Shown here: piece by piece, positions 26,224 through 34,651 of the stretch
Layout: the number at the start of each line of letters is the position of its first letter
Numbering within the stretch: the stretch's first letter is position 1
Assembly (NCBI RefSeq): GCF_001983175.1
Contig: NZ_MNPW01000012.1
Span: 178,074 to 242,073, forward strand
From: Pseudomonas cedrina subsp. cedrina
GTDB taxonomy: Bacteria > Pseudomonadota > Gammaproteobacteria > Pseudomonadales > Pseudomonadaceae
DNA: 64,000 nucleotides
Reading direction: 5' to 3'
Translations under genes and position numbers: made by a program
Notes under the pieces: generated by a model
What the model saw: only the letters and a program-made list of their open reading frames with translations
Told to the model about the DNA's origin: nothing
The model's database searches: none

Positions 26224-27546
26224 ATGCGGTATCCCTCCACTTCATTTCTCAGCGGCACATTGGCCTGTACCTTGACGCTCTGCGCCATCAGCCAGGCCCA
26301 GGCCTATGAGCTGTACGGCGACGAGAGTCGCCATCTCAACGCAGACATGACCGCCGTGTTCGGCATGTTCAACAGCCGCAAGAACTATGACGGCACGTCG
26401 GGCGGCTCAACTTGGCGCGAAGGCTTTATCAAATACGGTTTGAGCGGCGACCAGTCCCTGGCGGGCAACGGCACCGCCTATGGTGCATTCGCGCTGGTCA
26501 GCTCAGCCACCTGGGGCGATGGCGACCCGGCCGGCAACACCCTGGGCACCGAACGCACCACCAAAATCGAAGACGCTTACCTGGGGTGGCGCTCCGGCGA
26601 TCTGTTCCCGGCGTTGGGCCAGGATGGTGTGGATATTTCCGGTGGGCGCCAAGTGGTCAAGCTCGGCAGTGGCTTCCTGATCAACGACGACGGGCCGAAC
26701 CTGGGCAAGGGCCCGGCTGATGGCAAGCTGAACCGGGGTGGTGCGTACTACCTGGCGGCGCGGCATGCTTTCGATCAGACCGCGTTCCTGCGTCTGGGCG
26801 GCAAGGATGGCCTGCATGGCAGCCTGTTGTGGCTCAAGTCCGACAACCGCGCTCAGGCTGAAACCGAAGTGGCCGCCGGTACGCTCGACTACACCACCAA
26901 ACCCGGCACCCTGGGGTTGACCTGGGTGCATGGCATTGATGTGAATGATCGTTGGGCGAGTGATTTTCAGCGCCAGCGCAAGGGCATGAATATCTACAGC
27001 GTGCGCGGCGAAGGCGATGCGGGCCTGCCGAACGTCAGCCTGGCATTTGAATACGCCTGGCAGGACAAAGACAGCGGGCCGGAAAAAGCCTGGTACGGCG
27101 AAGCCGGTTATACCTTTGCCGATGTGGCCTGGGCACCGAAGGTCACCTACCGTTATACCCGTTATTCCCAAAAATGGGATTCGCTGTTCACCGGTCTGAG
27201 CTCGGGCTACGGCACCTGGCTGCAAGGCGAAGTCGCCGGCAACTATGCCGGGCCGTTCAACAGCAACACCCGTGTCCAGCATGTGGGCCTCAAAGCCATG
27301 CCGCTGGAAAACCTGACCCTGGGCGCGTTGTACTTCGACTTCGACACGCTGCGCAAAAGCAATGCGCTGAACCTCAGTGCGCGGGAGCTGGACGTATACG
27401 CCGAGTGGGCCGTCAACCCGCACCTGATCATCACGCCCCTGATCGGTCTCTACAAACCGAAACAGGACTCCACCACGGGCGGGAACCAGGCTGTCGGCAA
27501 TGGCACCAACCTGTACAGCCAAGTGACCGTCGCCATCCCGTTCTGA
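26224..27546 (+). CDS. Outer-membrane beta-barrel porin, substrate unknown
   Basis: 440 residues from the ATG at 26224, after AAGGAG. A signal peptide (about residues 1-27, ending SQAQA-YE) is followed by a barrel-like sequence rich in aromatic girdles and Gly, ending in the outer-membrane signature VTVAIPF. It has the length of OprD-type substrate-specific porins, but I do not recognise the OprD fingerprints with confidence; a relation to alginate-export-like barrels is equally possible. Cotranscription with the permease and dehydrogenase suggests that it admits the same substrate. Converges on the IclR gene. Confidence 0.72.
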   Translation: MRYPSTSFLSGTLACTLTLCAISQAQAYELYGDESRHLNADMTAVFGMFNSRKNYDGTSGGSTWREGFIKYGLSGDQSLAGNGTAYGAFALVSSATWGDGDPAGNTLGTERTTKIEDAYLGWRSGDLFPALGQDGVDISGGRQVVKLGSGFLINDDGPNLGKGPADGKLNRGGAYYLAARHAFDQTAFLRLGGKDGLHGSLLWLKSDNRAQAETEVAAGTLDYTTKPGTLGLTWVHGIDVNDRWASDFQRQRKGMNIYSVRGEGDAGLPNVSLAFEYAWQDKDSGPEKAWYGEAGYTFADVAWAPKVTYRYTRYSQKWDSLFTGLSSGYGTWLQGEVAGNYAGPFNSNTRVQHVGLKAMPLENLTLGALYFDFDTLRKSNALNLSARELDVYAEWAVNPHLIITPLIGLYKPKQDSTTGGNQAVGNGTNLYSQVTVAIPF

Positions 27547-27572
27547 TCCACCCTGGCTGTCGCGCCTCAACT

Positions 27573-28331
27573 TCAGGACGCGGCGGCGCCCGGCTGATTG
27601 CGCATGTTCTCGGCAATCCGTCGCGTGGTGTCCATCACCATCTCGATCACGGTTTCCTGACGCAGCAGCTTGAAGCTCTGGGTACTGCCGACGGCGGACA
27701 AGCTGCCCACCACCTCGTCCATATCCGGCTGGATGATCGGCGCCGCGATGCCGGTCAGGCCCAGGTTGAGTTCATCGTGGGTCAGGCAATAGCCGTCCTT
27801 GCGAATCTTCTTCGTGGCCTTGGCAAAGCTTGCCCAGTCATAGGCACTTTCCGGGTCGCCGGCCATATGTTCTTCGAACAGGCGTTGCAAGCGCCGACCT
27901 TTCTGGTAGGCGATCAATACCTTGGATTGCGCACCGCGAAAAAACGGCAGCGGGTGCCCGCGCCCGAAGGAGAAGTGGTAAGTGTCGGTGGGTTCGGCGA
28001 TGTAGGTGTTGATGATGCGTCCGTCATAGAAAACGCTGGCGAACACCGCAAGGCCGGTCTGCGCCGACAGTTCATGCATCAGTTCGCGCCCGGCGAGGAG
28101 GATGGGGTCGTACTGGCGCATCATCCAGTCCAGCTCGATCACCCGGGGCCCCAGGCCGTAGTTGCCGGCGTCCACGCGCGTCAGCAGCCCGGCGTCACAC
28201 AGGTCCTTGACGTAGCGATACGCCGTGGCGCGCGACAGGCTCATGCGCTCGGCGATGGTGTCCGGGTCGATCTTCAACGTCTGTGGACCGAACAGGTCCA
28301 GGACACTCAACAACTTGCTCAAACTGCTCAT
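27573..28331 (-). CDS. IclR-family transcriptional regulator
   Basis: 252 residues. N-terminal winged HTH (LLSVLDLFGPQTLKIDPDTIAERMSLSRATAYRYVKDL region, residues about 6-50) and C-terminal IclR effector domain (HELSAQTGLAVFASVFYDGR, FSFGRGHPLPFFRGAQSKVLIAYQ, IAAPIIQPDMDEVVGSLSAVG). IclR proteins switch catabolic operons in response to aromatic or keto acids. It is divergent from the ThDP-enzyme operon beginning at 28635, across 303 bp that contain a REPIN and a perfect AAATCTC-N7-GAGATTT repeat, its candidate operator. It could also act on the convergent permease operon. Confidence 0.85.
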   Translation of the reverse strand: MSSLSKLLSVLDLFGPQTLKIDPDTIAERMSLSRATAYRYVKDLCDAGLLTRVDAGNYGLGPRVIELDWMMRQYDPILLAGRELMHELSAQTGLAVFASVFYDGRIINTYIAEPTDTYHFSFGRGHPLPFFRGAQSKVLIAYQKGRRLQRLFEEHMAGDPESAYDWASFAKATKKIRKDGYCLTHDELNLGLTGIAAPIIQPDMDEVVGSLSAVGSTQSFKLLRQETVIEMVMDTTRRIAENMRNQPGAAAS

Positions 28332-28393
28332 TTCGTTCCTAGAGAAGGGGAGACGTGCGGGTAAGCACTATAGGCGAAAACGCCCCAGATCCA

Positions 28394-28495
28394 CTGTAGG
28401 AGCGAGCTTGCTCGCGAAAAACTTACAGGCACCGCGTTCCTTCAGGAGGCACGCGTTATCGTTAACGTTTTTCGCGAGCAAGCTCGCTCCTACAG
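28394..28495. repeat. REPIN (inverted REP pair)
   Basis: Perfect 29-bp inverted arms 28394-28422 and 28467-28495, each with the palindromic core GAGCGAGCTTGCTCGC, around a 44-bp loop. Same family as 34652-34750 and distinct from the REPIN at 1819-1950. Confidence 0.88.
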
Positions 28496-28532
28496 GTCGT
28501 CACACTAACTTGTTTTGGTTTAAATTTCGCAT

Positions 28533-28601
28533 AAATCTCAACATAAGAGATTTGATGCAAATTAAATCTTGTGATGAATGTTTTTATGTGTGATAAATCT
28601 C
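28533..28601. promoter_or_regulatory. Candidate IclR operator cluster
   Basis: AAATCTC (28533-28539) and GAGATTT (28547-28553) form a perfect 7-bp inverted repeat with 7-bp spacer. A third AAATCTC occurs at 28595-28601, 34 bp before the ATG of the ThDP enzyme. Location between the divergent IclR gene and the operon supports a regulatory role; the protein-site pairing is inference. Confidence 0.5.
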
Positions 28602-28634
28602 ACCAAAGAAAACGCTCAAGTGAGAGGGCTGAGA

Positions 28635-30176
28635 ATGAATGGTGCACAACTGATAGTGAATGCGGCTGCGGCAAGCGGTATCGAATACTGCTTCGCCAAC
28701 CCGGGAACCACCGAGATTCCACTGGTGGCCGCCATGGCCAGTGCACCTGCTCTCAAGCCGGTGTTGTCGTTATTCGAAGGGGTGTGTACCGGTGCGGCGG
28801 ACGGTTACGGCCGCATCGCCGGCAAACCGGCAATGACCTTGACGCACCTGGGCCCGGGTTTTGCCAACGGCATCGCCAACCTGCACAACGCACGGCGCGC
28901 CAACACGCCCATCGTCAATGTGATCGGCGACCACGCGTCATGGCACGTCAATTACGACCCGCCTTTGGCCAGCGACATCCAGGCCCTGGCCGGGACTGTT
29001 TCCAGTTGGGTACGCACCTCGCGCACCGCGTCCGGTGTGGGCGAGGACTTGCAGGAAGCCATGCGCGCCGCCTGGCAAGCCAAAGGCCAGATCGCCAGCT
29101 TGATCCTGCCCATGGACCTGCAATCCAATACGGTGACCCACAATGGCCAGTTCAGCCCGCTGCGTGCGCCGGTCCGGCGCTTTGCCGGCGACCGCATCGA
29201 AGCCGTGGCCCAGGCGCTGCGCGATGGCCTGCGCCTGGTCTTCATTGTCGGTGACCAGGGCTTGTCGGTGGCCGGCCTGGAAGCGGCGGGGCGCCTCGCG
29301 CAACTGCCCGGCGTGCGCATGTTTGCCGAGACCTTTCCGCGGCTGAGCTACCGTGGCGGCGGCTTGCCCGACCTGGATCGCCTGCCGTATTTCCCGGAAG
29401 TGGCCATCGAAATCCTCGAGCAGTACGACAAGGTCGTGTGCGCGGGTGTCGTGGAGCCCATCAGTTATTTTGGCTACGAAGGTATTCCGTCACGCTTGGC
29501 TGAGCGCGAGCGTCTGCTGTCGCTGGCCGAGGTGGGCGACGACGTGGCCGGAGCGCTGACCGCCCTGGCCGATGCCCTGGAGGCGCCCGCCTATGTGCCG
29601 ACGCCGCAGGACATCCAGCTGCCGCCGGGCGAGGCCGCTTTGAGCCCGCAGTCGGTGGGGCAAGTGTTGGCCGCCGCGCTGCCGCACGACTGCATTGTCT
29701 CGGTGGAGGGCGGCACCTGCGGCTATCCGTTTTTTACCGCTTCTGCCCGTGCAGCGCGGCACCGCGTGTTGACCAATACCGGTGGCGCCATCGGCCAGGG
29801 CATTCCGGTGGGGTTTGGGGCGGCACTGGCTGAGCCGGGCAACCGGGTGTTCTGCCTGCAATCGGACGGCAGCGCCCAGTACACCATCCAGACCTTGTGG
29901 AGCATTGCCCGCGAGCAGTTGCCGGTGGTGATCCTGATTGCCGCCAACCACCGCTACGCGATCCTGCAGAACGAACTGCGCCGTTTCGGCATGACCGAGC
30001 TCGACCCGCAGGCGCTGAAGCTGACCGTGCTCGACAGTCCGCGCATCGACTGGAAGGCCCTGGCCAAAGGGTATGGCGTGCCGTCCTGCACCGTACACAC
30101 CAACGCCGAACTGCAACGGGCGCTGGCCAATGCCGCCGCCAATGCCGGGCCTTGCCTGATCGAAATGGCGCTGTGA
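28635..30176 (+). CDS. Thiamine-diphosphate-dependent decarboxylase/synthase, benzoylformate-decarboxylase-like
   Basis: 513 residues from the ATG at 28635, with GAGAGG 7 nt upstream. Three-domain ThDP enzyme: Glu48 in SLFEGVC activates the cofactor, and QSDGSAQYTIQTLW with a following Asn binds Mg-diphosphate. Compared with the P. putida benzoylformate decarboxylase as I remember it, His70 is kept (TLTHLGPG), Ser26 is replaced by Thr25 (NPGTTEIP), and the region of His281 reads VEPISYFGYEG without a His. So a 2-oxo acid decarboxylase is likely but with a different substrate pocket. Acetolactate-synthase-like annotation is possible; no FAD-specific evidence was seen. First gene of the operon. 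Confidence 0.8.
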   Translation: MNGAQLIVNAAAASGIEYCFANPGTTEIPLVAAMASAPALKPVLSLFEGVCTGAADGYGRIAGKPAMTLTHLGPGFANGIANLHNARRANTPIVNVIGDHASWHVNYDPPLASDIQALAGTVSSWVRTSRTASGVGEDLQEAMRAAWQAKGQIASLILPMDLQSNTVTHNGQFSPLRAPVRRFAGDRIEAVAQALRDGLRLVFIVGDQGLSVAGLEAAGRLAQLPGVRMFAETFPRLSYRGGGLPDLDRLPYFPEVAIEILEQYDKVVCAGVVEPISYFGYEGIPSRLAERERLLSLAEVGDDVAGALTALADALEAPAYVPTPQDIQLPPGEAALSPQSVGQVLAAALPHDCIVSVEGGTCGYPFFTASARAARHRVLTNTGGAIGQGIPVGFGAALAEPGNRVFCLQSDGSAQYTIQTLWSIAREQLPVVILIAANHRYAILQNELRRFGMTELDPQALKLTVLDSPRIDWKALAKGYGVPSCTVHTNAELQRALANAAANAGPCLIEMAL

Positions 30177-30187
30177 AGGAGTCGACC

Positions 30188-31678
30188 ATGAACCTGCCCC
30201 CATTATTGCCTGCCGTCCAGGCGTTCCTGGACCAGCCCGGTCGCCTGTTCATCGGCGGTACCTGGCAGGACGCCGCCAGCGGTCGCCGCTTTGCCGTGGA
30301 AAATCCGGCCACCGAACAGACCCTGACCGAAGTCGCCCAGGGCGATGAGCGCGATGTGAACGCGGCCGTCGCGGCTGCCCGTGCAGCCTTTACCGGCGCC
30401 TGGGCCTTGCAGTCACCGGCGCAGCGCGGCCTGTTGCTGTTTCGCCTGGCTGATCTGTTGGATCAGCACCGGGAGGAGTTGGCGCAACTGATCACCCTGG
30501 AAAATGGCAAGCCGATCGCCAATGCGCGCGGTGAAGCGGCCAGCGCGGCGAACATCATTCGCTACTTCGCCGGCTGGCCCACCAAAATTGAAGGCAGCAC
30601 GCTGCCCGTCTCGCCGGCCAGCGGCGCGCCAATGCTCAACTACACCCTGCGCGAGCCGGTGGGCGTGTGTGCGCTGATCGTGCCGTGGAATTTCCCGTTG
30701 ACCATGTGCGTGTGGAAGCTCGGTCCGGCGCTGGCCACCGGTTGCGTGGCGGTGCTCAAGCCCGCCGAGCAGACGCCGCTGGTGGCGATTCGCCTGGTGC
30801 AACTGATCGAGGCCGCCGGTTTCCCCGCCGGCGTAGTCAACCTGATCACCGGCCTGGGCGCCGACACCGGCGCACCGCTGGCGCAGCACCCGGACGTGGA
30901 CAAGATCGCCTTCACCGGCTCGACCCAGGTCGGTCGGCTGATCGCCCAGGCGGCCACCGGCAACATGAAAAAGGTCTCGCTGGAATTGGGCGGCAAGTCG
31001 CCGAACATCATCCTGCCCGACGCCGACATCGTACGCGCCGCCAAGGGCGCCGCCGATGGGATTTTCTACAACCAGGGCCAGGTGTGTACGGCCGGCTCGC
31101 GCCTGTATGTGCACGCCAGTGTGCTCGACCAGGTGCTCGAAGAGCTGCAGCGCCATGCCGCCGCCTATGTGCTCGGCAATGGCCTGGACCCGGCCAACAG
31201 CATGGGCCCGCTGGTGTCCGCGCGGCAATTGAACACCGTCAAGGGTTACCTGCAGCGGGGCCAGGAAGAGGGCGCCGAACTGATCTGTGGTGGCGGCCGC
31301 CCTGAGCACCTGGAGCGTGGTCACTTCATTGCTCCGAGCGTATTCCTCGACCGCACCGAGCGCGCCTGCGTGGCCCGCGAAGAAATCTTCGGCCCGGTGC
31401 TGACCGTGATGGCCTGGACCGAAATCGACGACCTGGTGCTGCGCGCCAACGACTCGCCCTATGGCCTGGCCGCCGGCCTGTGGACCCGTGACCTGCGCTC
31501 GGCGCACCGCGTGGCCGCGCAGCTCAAGGCCGGCTCGGTATGGATCAACTGTTGGAACGTGGTCGATCCGGCCTCGCCGTTCGGCGGTTACAAGCAATCC
31601 GGCTGGGGCCGGGAAATGGGCAAGAACGTGATCGACGCCTACACCGAAACCAAAAGCGTCTTCGTCGATCTCGCCTGA
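30188..31678 (+). CDS. NAD(P)-dependent aldehyde dehydrogenase
   Basis: 496 residues. Motifs: LIVPWNFPLTMCVWK, AFTGSTQVGR, LELGGKSPNII with the base Glu, NQGQVCTAGSRLYV with the nucleophilic Cys, and EEIFGPVLTVM. The gene begins 11 bp after the ThDP-enzyme stop, with GAAGGAG upstream. Pairing of a 2-oxo-acid decarboxylase with an aldehyde dehydrogenase repeats the logic of the mandelate pathway (aryl-2-oxoacid to aldehyde to acid). The aldehyde is therefore probably the product of the preceding enzyme; its identity is unknown. Confidence 0.86.
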   Translation: MNLPPLLPAVQAFLDQPGRLFIGGTWQDAASGRRFAVENPATEQTLTEVAQGDERDVNAAVAAARAAFTGAWALQSPAQRGLLLFRLADLLDQHREELAQLITLENGKPIANARGEAASAANIIRYFAGWPTKIEGSTLPVSPASGAPMLNYTLREPVGVCALIVPWNFPLTMCVWKLGPALATGCVAVLKPAEQTPLVAIRLVQLIEAAGFPAGVVNLITGLGADTGAPLAQHPDVDKIAFTGSTQVGRLIAQAATGNMKKVSLELGGKSPNIILPDADIVRAAKGAADGIFYNQGQVCTAGSRLYVHASVLDQVLEELQRHAAAYVLGNGLDPANSMGPLVSARQLNTVKGYLQRGQEEGAELICGGGRPEHLERGHFIAPSVFLDRTERACVAREEIFGPVLTVMAWTEIDDLVLRANDSPYGLAAGLWTRDLRSAHRVAAQLKAGSVWINCWNVVDPASPFGGYKQSGWGREMGKNVIDAYTETKSVFVDLA

Positions 31679-31705
31679 ATCGAACAATCACAAGAGGAAA
31701 TGGCA

Positions 31706-32500
31706 ATGGATCTGGAATTGAAAGGCCGCGTGGCAATCGTCACCGGTGGCGGCATGGGCATCGGCAAGGAAGTCGCACGGTTTCTGTCCGAGGAAGGCTG
31801 CAAGGTGGTGATCTGCGCGCGGCGCATGGCGTTCCTGCAACTGGCTGCCGAAGAGATCACGGCACAGACCGGTAATGAAGTGCTGCCGCTGTTCTGTGAC
31901 ACCAACGACATGAAGGCTGTGTCCGAGATGGTCGATGCTGCGTACAAGCATTTCGGCCGTATCGACATCCTCGTCAACGGTGCTGCCGCGCCGTCTGGTG
32001 TGGTGCGCAATGACATTGAACACGCCGGCGACGATGAATTGCTGTCGGACCTCAACACCAAGGTGATCGGCTACTTCCGTTGCGCCAAGGCCGTGACCCC
32101 GCACATGAAGGCTGCCGGCTTCGGTCGCATCATCAACATCGGCGGGCTCACCGGGCGCAGCAGCAAAGTGCTCTCGGGCATGCGCAACCTGGCGATTGCC
32201 CACATGACCAAAACCCTGTCCGACCAGCTCGGCCCGTCGGGCATCACGGTCAACCTGATTCACCCCGGCGTGGTGGATACCCCGCATATCCAGGAGCTGT
32301 ACGAGCGCGAAGCGGTCAAGCAAGGCAAGACCGCGGAACAGGTTGAACAGGCGTACATCGACGCGACGCCAATTCGCCGCACCCTGGCGCCGATCGAAAT
32401 GGGCTGGCTGATCGGCTTCCTGGCGTCGGCGAAGGCCGGCGCGGTAACCGGTGAGTCCATCGGTATCGACGGTGGTTTGACCCGTGGCATCTATATCTGA
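31706..32500 (+). CDS. SDR-fold protein lacking the canonical YxxxK catalytic motif
   Basis: 264 residues from the ATG at 31706 (AAGAGG 8 nt upstream; an ATG at 31700 is too close to it). The NAD(P)-binding TGGGMGIG is intact near residues 14-21, and NGAA replaces the usual NNAG. The segment that normally holds Ser and YxxxK reads NIGGLTGRSSKVLSGMRNLA: alignment to the following MTKTLSDQLG puts Ser and Asn where Tyr and Lys are expected. C-terminal IGIDGGLTRG is typical. It may be an oxidoreductase with altered chemistry, a lyase or isomerase, or a non-enzymatic binder. Third gene in the operon. Confidence 0.78.
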   Translation: MDLELKGRVAIVTGGGMGIGKEVARFLSEEGCKVVICARRMAFLQLAAEEITAQTGNEVLPLFCDTNDMKAVSEMVDAAYKHFGRIDILVNGAAAPSGVVRNDIEHAGDDELLSDLNTKVIGYFRCAKAVTPHMKAAGFGRIINIGGLTGRSSKVLSGMRNLAIAHMTKTLSDQLGPSGITVNLIHPGVVDTPHIQELYEREAVKQGKTAEQVEQAYIDATPIRRTLAPIEMGWLIGFLASAKAGAVTGESIGIDGGLTRGIYI

Positions 32501-32512
32501 GGAGGATCAGAG

Positions 32513-33553
32513 ATGAGTAACGGAACCCTTTTAGTCGCCACTGTCGGGCAGGCGGTGATTCGCAGTGCCGACGATGGCAAGACCTGGCATCGCCTGGGCC
32601 TGGGGCAAGACCTGGAATTCGACGCGATCACCCGTTCGTTGAGCGTGCATCCCGACACGCCCGAGCGAATCTATGCTGGCACCGACGTGGGCTTGTGTGT
32701 CAGCCACGACACCGGTGGGCACTGGCAGCGCGTCGATTCGCCGTTCAACGGCGAGACGGTGTGGAAGGTCGCTGTGGACCCGCAGGATGCCCAGCGAATC
32801 TTTGTCGGTACCGGTGCGCCCTCGCGCGCTGTGCTGTGGCGCACCCTGGACGGCGGCCTCAGCTGGGATCGCGCGCCGGTGGAGATTCCTGAATTCTGTG
32901 ACGGCGTCAGCCGCCCACGCTTGCTGGCCTTCGCCTACGACCCCACCGACCGCAATCAGGTGTGGTTCGGCCTGGAGGAGGGTGGGCTGTTCCATTCCCG
33001 CGACGGCGGCGACAGCTGGACTCGGGTTGATGACCGCCTGCTGTGGGACTTCAATTCGGACATCCACAACATCCTGGTGCTGCCCAACCATGGCGAAAAA
33101 GTCATCGTGGTGGTGTGCGTCAACGCGGTCTACCGCAGCCTGGATGAAGGCTTGACCTGGACCGGCATCGTTGGCCGGGAGGCGTTCGGCCTGTACTACA
33201 TACGCGCCATGAACGCGCCGCTGGGCACCGAGGACACGTTGTACCTGAGCATTTCCGACGGCACTCCCGGCACCACCAGCAAAATCCTGGTTTCCCGTAA
33301 TGCCGCCCTCAGTTGGGAGGTATTGCCGCTGCCGCAGCAGCCCAACTCCTGCGTGTGGGCCATTGCCTTCAACCCGGCCAACCCGCGCCAGATCGTGGCG
33401 GGCACCAAGTATGGGCACTTGTTCACCTCCGACAATGGCGGGGACGGCTGGCAGAAGCACTGGCGCGAATTCAGCGAGATCGCGGATGTGCTCTGGACGC
33501 CTGCCGTGGCGCAGATCAAGGCCGGGCATCAATCCATCGTCAAGAAGAACTGA
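32513..33553 (+). CDS. Cytosolic BNR/Asp-box beta-propeller protein (sialidase-fold / Ycf48-like), function unknown
   Basis: 346 residues with no signal peptide. Seven Asp-box-like repeats occur at regular spacing: SADDGKTWHRL, SHDTGGHWQRV, TLDGGLSWDRA, SRDGGDSWTRV, SLDEGLTWTGI, SRNAALSWEVL and SDNGGDGWQKH. This predicts a seven-bladed propeller. Sialidase catalytic residues are not evident. Such proteins are normally exported or act as assembly factors, so a soluble copy inside a catabolic operon is odd. It starts 12 bp after the SDR gene with GAGGAT upstream. It may bind a ligand or another pathway enzyme; I cannot assign a role. Confidence 0.75.
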   Translation: MSNGTLLVATVGQAVIRSADDGKTWHRLGLGQDLEFDAITRSLSVHPDTPERIYAGTDVGLCVSHDTGGHWQRVDSPFNGETVWKVAVDPQDAQRIFVGTGAPSRAVLWRTLDGGLSWDRAPVEIPEFCDGVSRPRLLAFAYDPTDRNQVWFGLEEGGLFHSRDGGDSWTRVDDRLLWDFNSDIHNILVLPNHGEKVIVVVCVNAVYRSLDEGLTWTGIVGREAFGLYYIRAMNAPLGTEDTLYLSISDGTPGTTSKILVSRNAALSWEVLPLPQQPNSCVWAIAFNPANPRQIVAGTKYGHLFTSDNGGDGWQKHWREFSEIADVLWTPAVAQIKAGHQSIVKKN

Positions 33554-33564
33554 GGTACTCGGTG

Positions 33565-34023
33565 ATGAAAGTCAAAATCCTTCGGACTCACTTATCGCTA
33601 TTTGTGAGTGATCCTGATGTGTCGGCGCGCTGGTATGCCGACATCCTGGGCATGCATGAAAGTGCCCGGGGCGAAAGTTGGGTCATGATGGCGTTTGGCA
33701 CCAAGCATCACGACATCGCCTTGATTCGTGCAGAACCGGGCGCCCACCAGGGCGGCCTGGGCCTGCAGCACTACGGATTGGAAATCGAAGGTGACATGAC
33801 CACCTTGCGCCAGCTCTACGGCATGTTGCTGAAGAAGGGGGTGGAGGTGGTGAAAATTACCGATCATGAAATCGGCAACGGCCTGTATTTCAACGACCCC
33901 GATTGCAATCGCATGGAATTCTTTCTCGAGACCGAGCATGACGATGCGTGCGGCAAGGCCCGCTTCAAGGCCGCCCGTGCGCCGAGTCGCAACATCACGC
34001 TTGACCCCCTTGACCCGATTTGA
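33565..34023 (+). CDS. Single-domain VOC protein with extradiol-dioxygenase-type active-site residues
   Basis: 152 residues; one VOC module (two beta-alpha-beta-beta-beta units). His9 (RTHLSLFVSD), His69 (GLQHYGLEI) and Glu118 (NRMEFFLE) sit at the 2-His-1-Glu iron positions of the catalytic domain of type I extradiol dioxygenases. His49 (TKHHDIAL), His101 (ITDHEIG) and Tyr108 (GLYFNDP) sit where those enzymes have their second-shell His, His and Tyr. Two-domain extradiols are about twice as long. In an operon with an MhpA-like hydroxylase and an MhpD-like hydratase, ring cleavage is the obvious missing step. GAGG precedes the ATG. Glyoxalase/epimerase activity remains possible. Confidence 0.75.
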   Translation: MKVKILRTHLSLFVSDPDVSARWYADILGMHESARGESWVMMAFGTKHHDIALIRAEPGAHQGGLGLQHYGLEIEGDMTTLRQLYGMLLKKGVEVVKITDHEIGNGLYFNDPDCNRMEFFLETEHDDACGKARFKAARAPSRNITLDPLDPI

Positions 34024-34038
34024 ACCGAGGTTCACCTG

Positions 34039-34641
34039 ATGAAAACCGCGAATTTTGCCAGCTATCACATCCGCAAATGGTACAGCTTCGTCGAAGAAAC
34101 CCTGGCCAACGAAAGTGGCCAGCTGGCCGATGGCGAGCCGCTGTTCAAATACGCCGTGGCTGCCGTCATCGCCAACCCTTATGCCGGGCGCTACAGCGAG
34201 GACCTTTCGCAATTGATCGACCCGTCGCCGTTGCTGGGCGAAGAGTTCGGCCGGCGCATCAATGCGTTGGCCGGCGCACATGAAATTGTCAGCTATGGCA
34301 AGGCCATCCTGGTGGGCAGCGCGGGTGAATACGAGCACGGCAACGCGTTCCTCACCAACCCGGCCGCCGATCCGATCCGCGTCGCCCTGGGCGGTGGCAA
34401 GTCGTGGGTGCCCTCGACCGGCAAGCGCGGCGGGCCAGGTTCGACCATCGACGTACCGCTGGCCCACAAAGACGCGCTGTACGTGCGTTCGCACTACGAC
34501 AGCTTCTCCCTGATGTTCGGTGACGGCCCTTCGGCTGATGAGGTGGTAGTGATTTGGGCGTTCGCCACCCGCGGCCGTTTGCATGCGCGGTTGGGCGGCC
34601 TGAAGGCCGAGGATGTAAAAGGTATTGACGGCTTGCATTGA
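34039..34641 (+). CDS. PF06684 (DUF1185, 'amino acid synthesis') family protein
   Basis: 200 residues. I recognise the family from IRKWYSFVEETLANESG, the AVAAVIANPYAGRYSEDL block, GKAILVGSAGEYEHGNAF and GGGKSWVPSTGKRG. Structures of family members are known to have a chorismate-mutase-like fold; the activity is not established. The many invariant residues (Glu-Tyr-Glu-His-Gly) suggest an enzyme. Fifteen bp after the VOC gene, so it belongs to the same operon, and a REPIN follows directly. A role in processing a ring-cleavage product or keto acid is a guess. Confidence 0.75.
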   Translation: MKTANFASYHIRKWYSFVEETLANESGQLADGEPLFKYAVAAVIANPYAGRYSEDLSQLIDPSPLLGEEFGRRINALAGAHEIVSYGKAILVGSAGEYEHGNAFLTNPAADPIRVALGGGKSWVPSTGKRGGPGSTIDVPLAHKDALYVRSHYDSFSLMFGDGPSADEVVVIWAFATRGRLHARLGGLKAEDVKGIDGLH

Positions 34642-34651
34642 TAAAAGCTCA

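Larger units (their letters stand above)
28332..28634. other. 303-bp divergent control region: REPIN plus AT-rich operator/promoter DNA
   Basis: The left two thirds is a REPIN (28394-28495). The right third is strongly A/T-rich compared with its surroundings and carries the AAATCTC repeats near 28533-28601. No coding frame is supported here. Confidence 0.7.
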
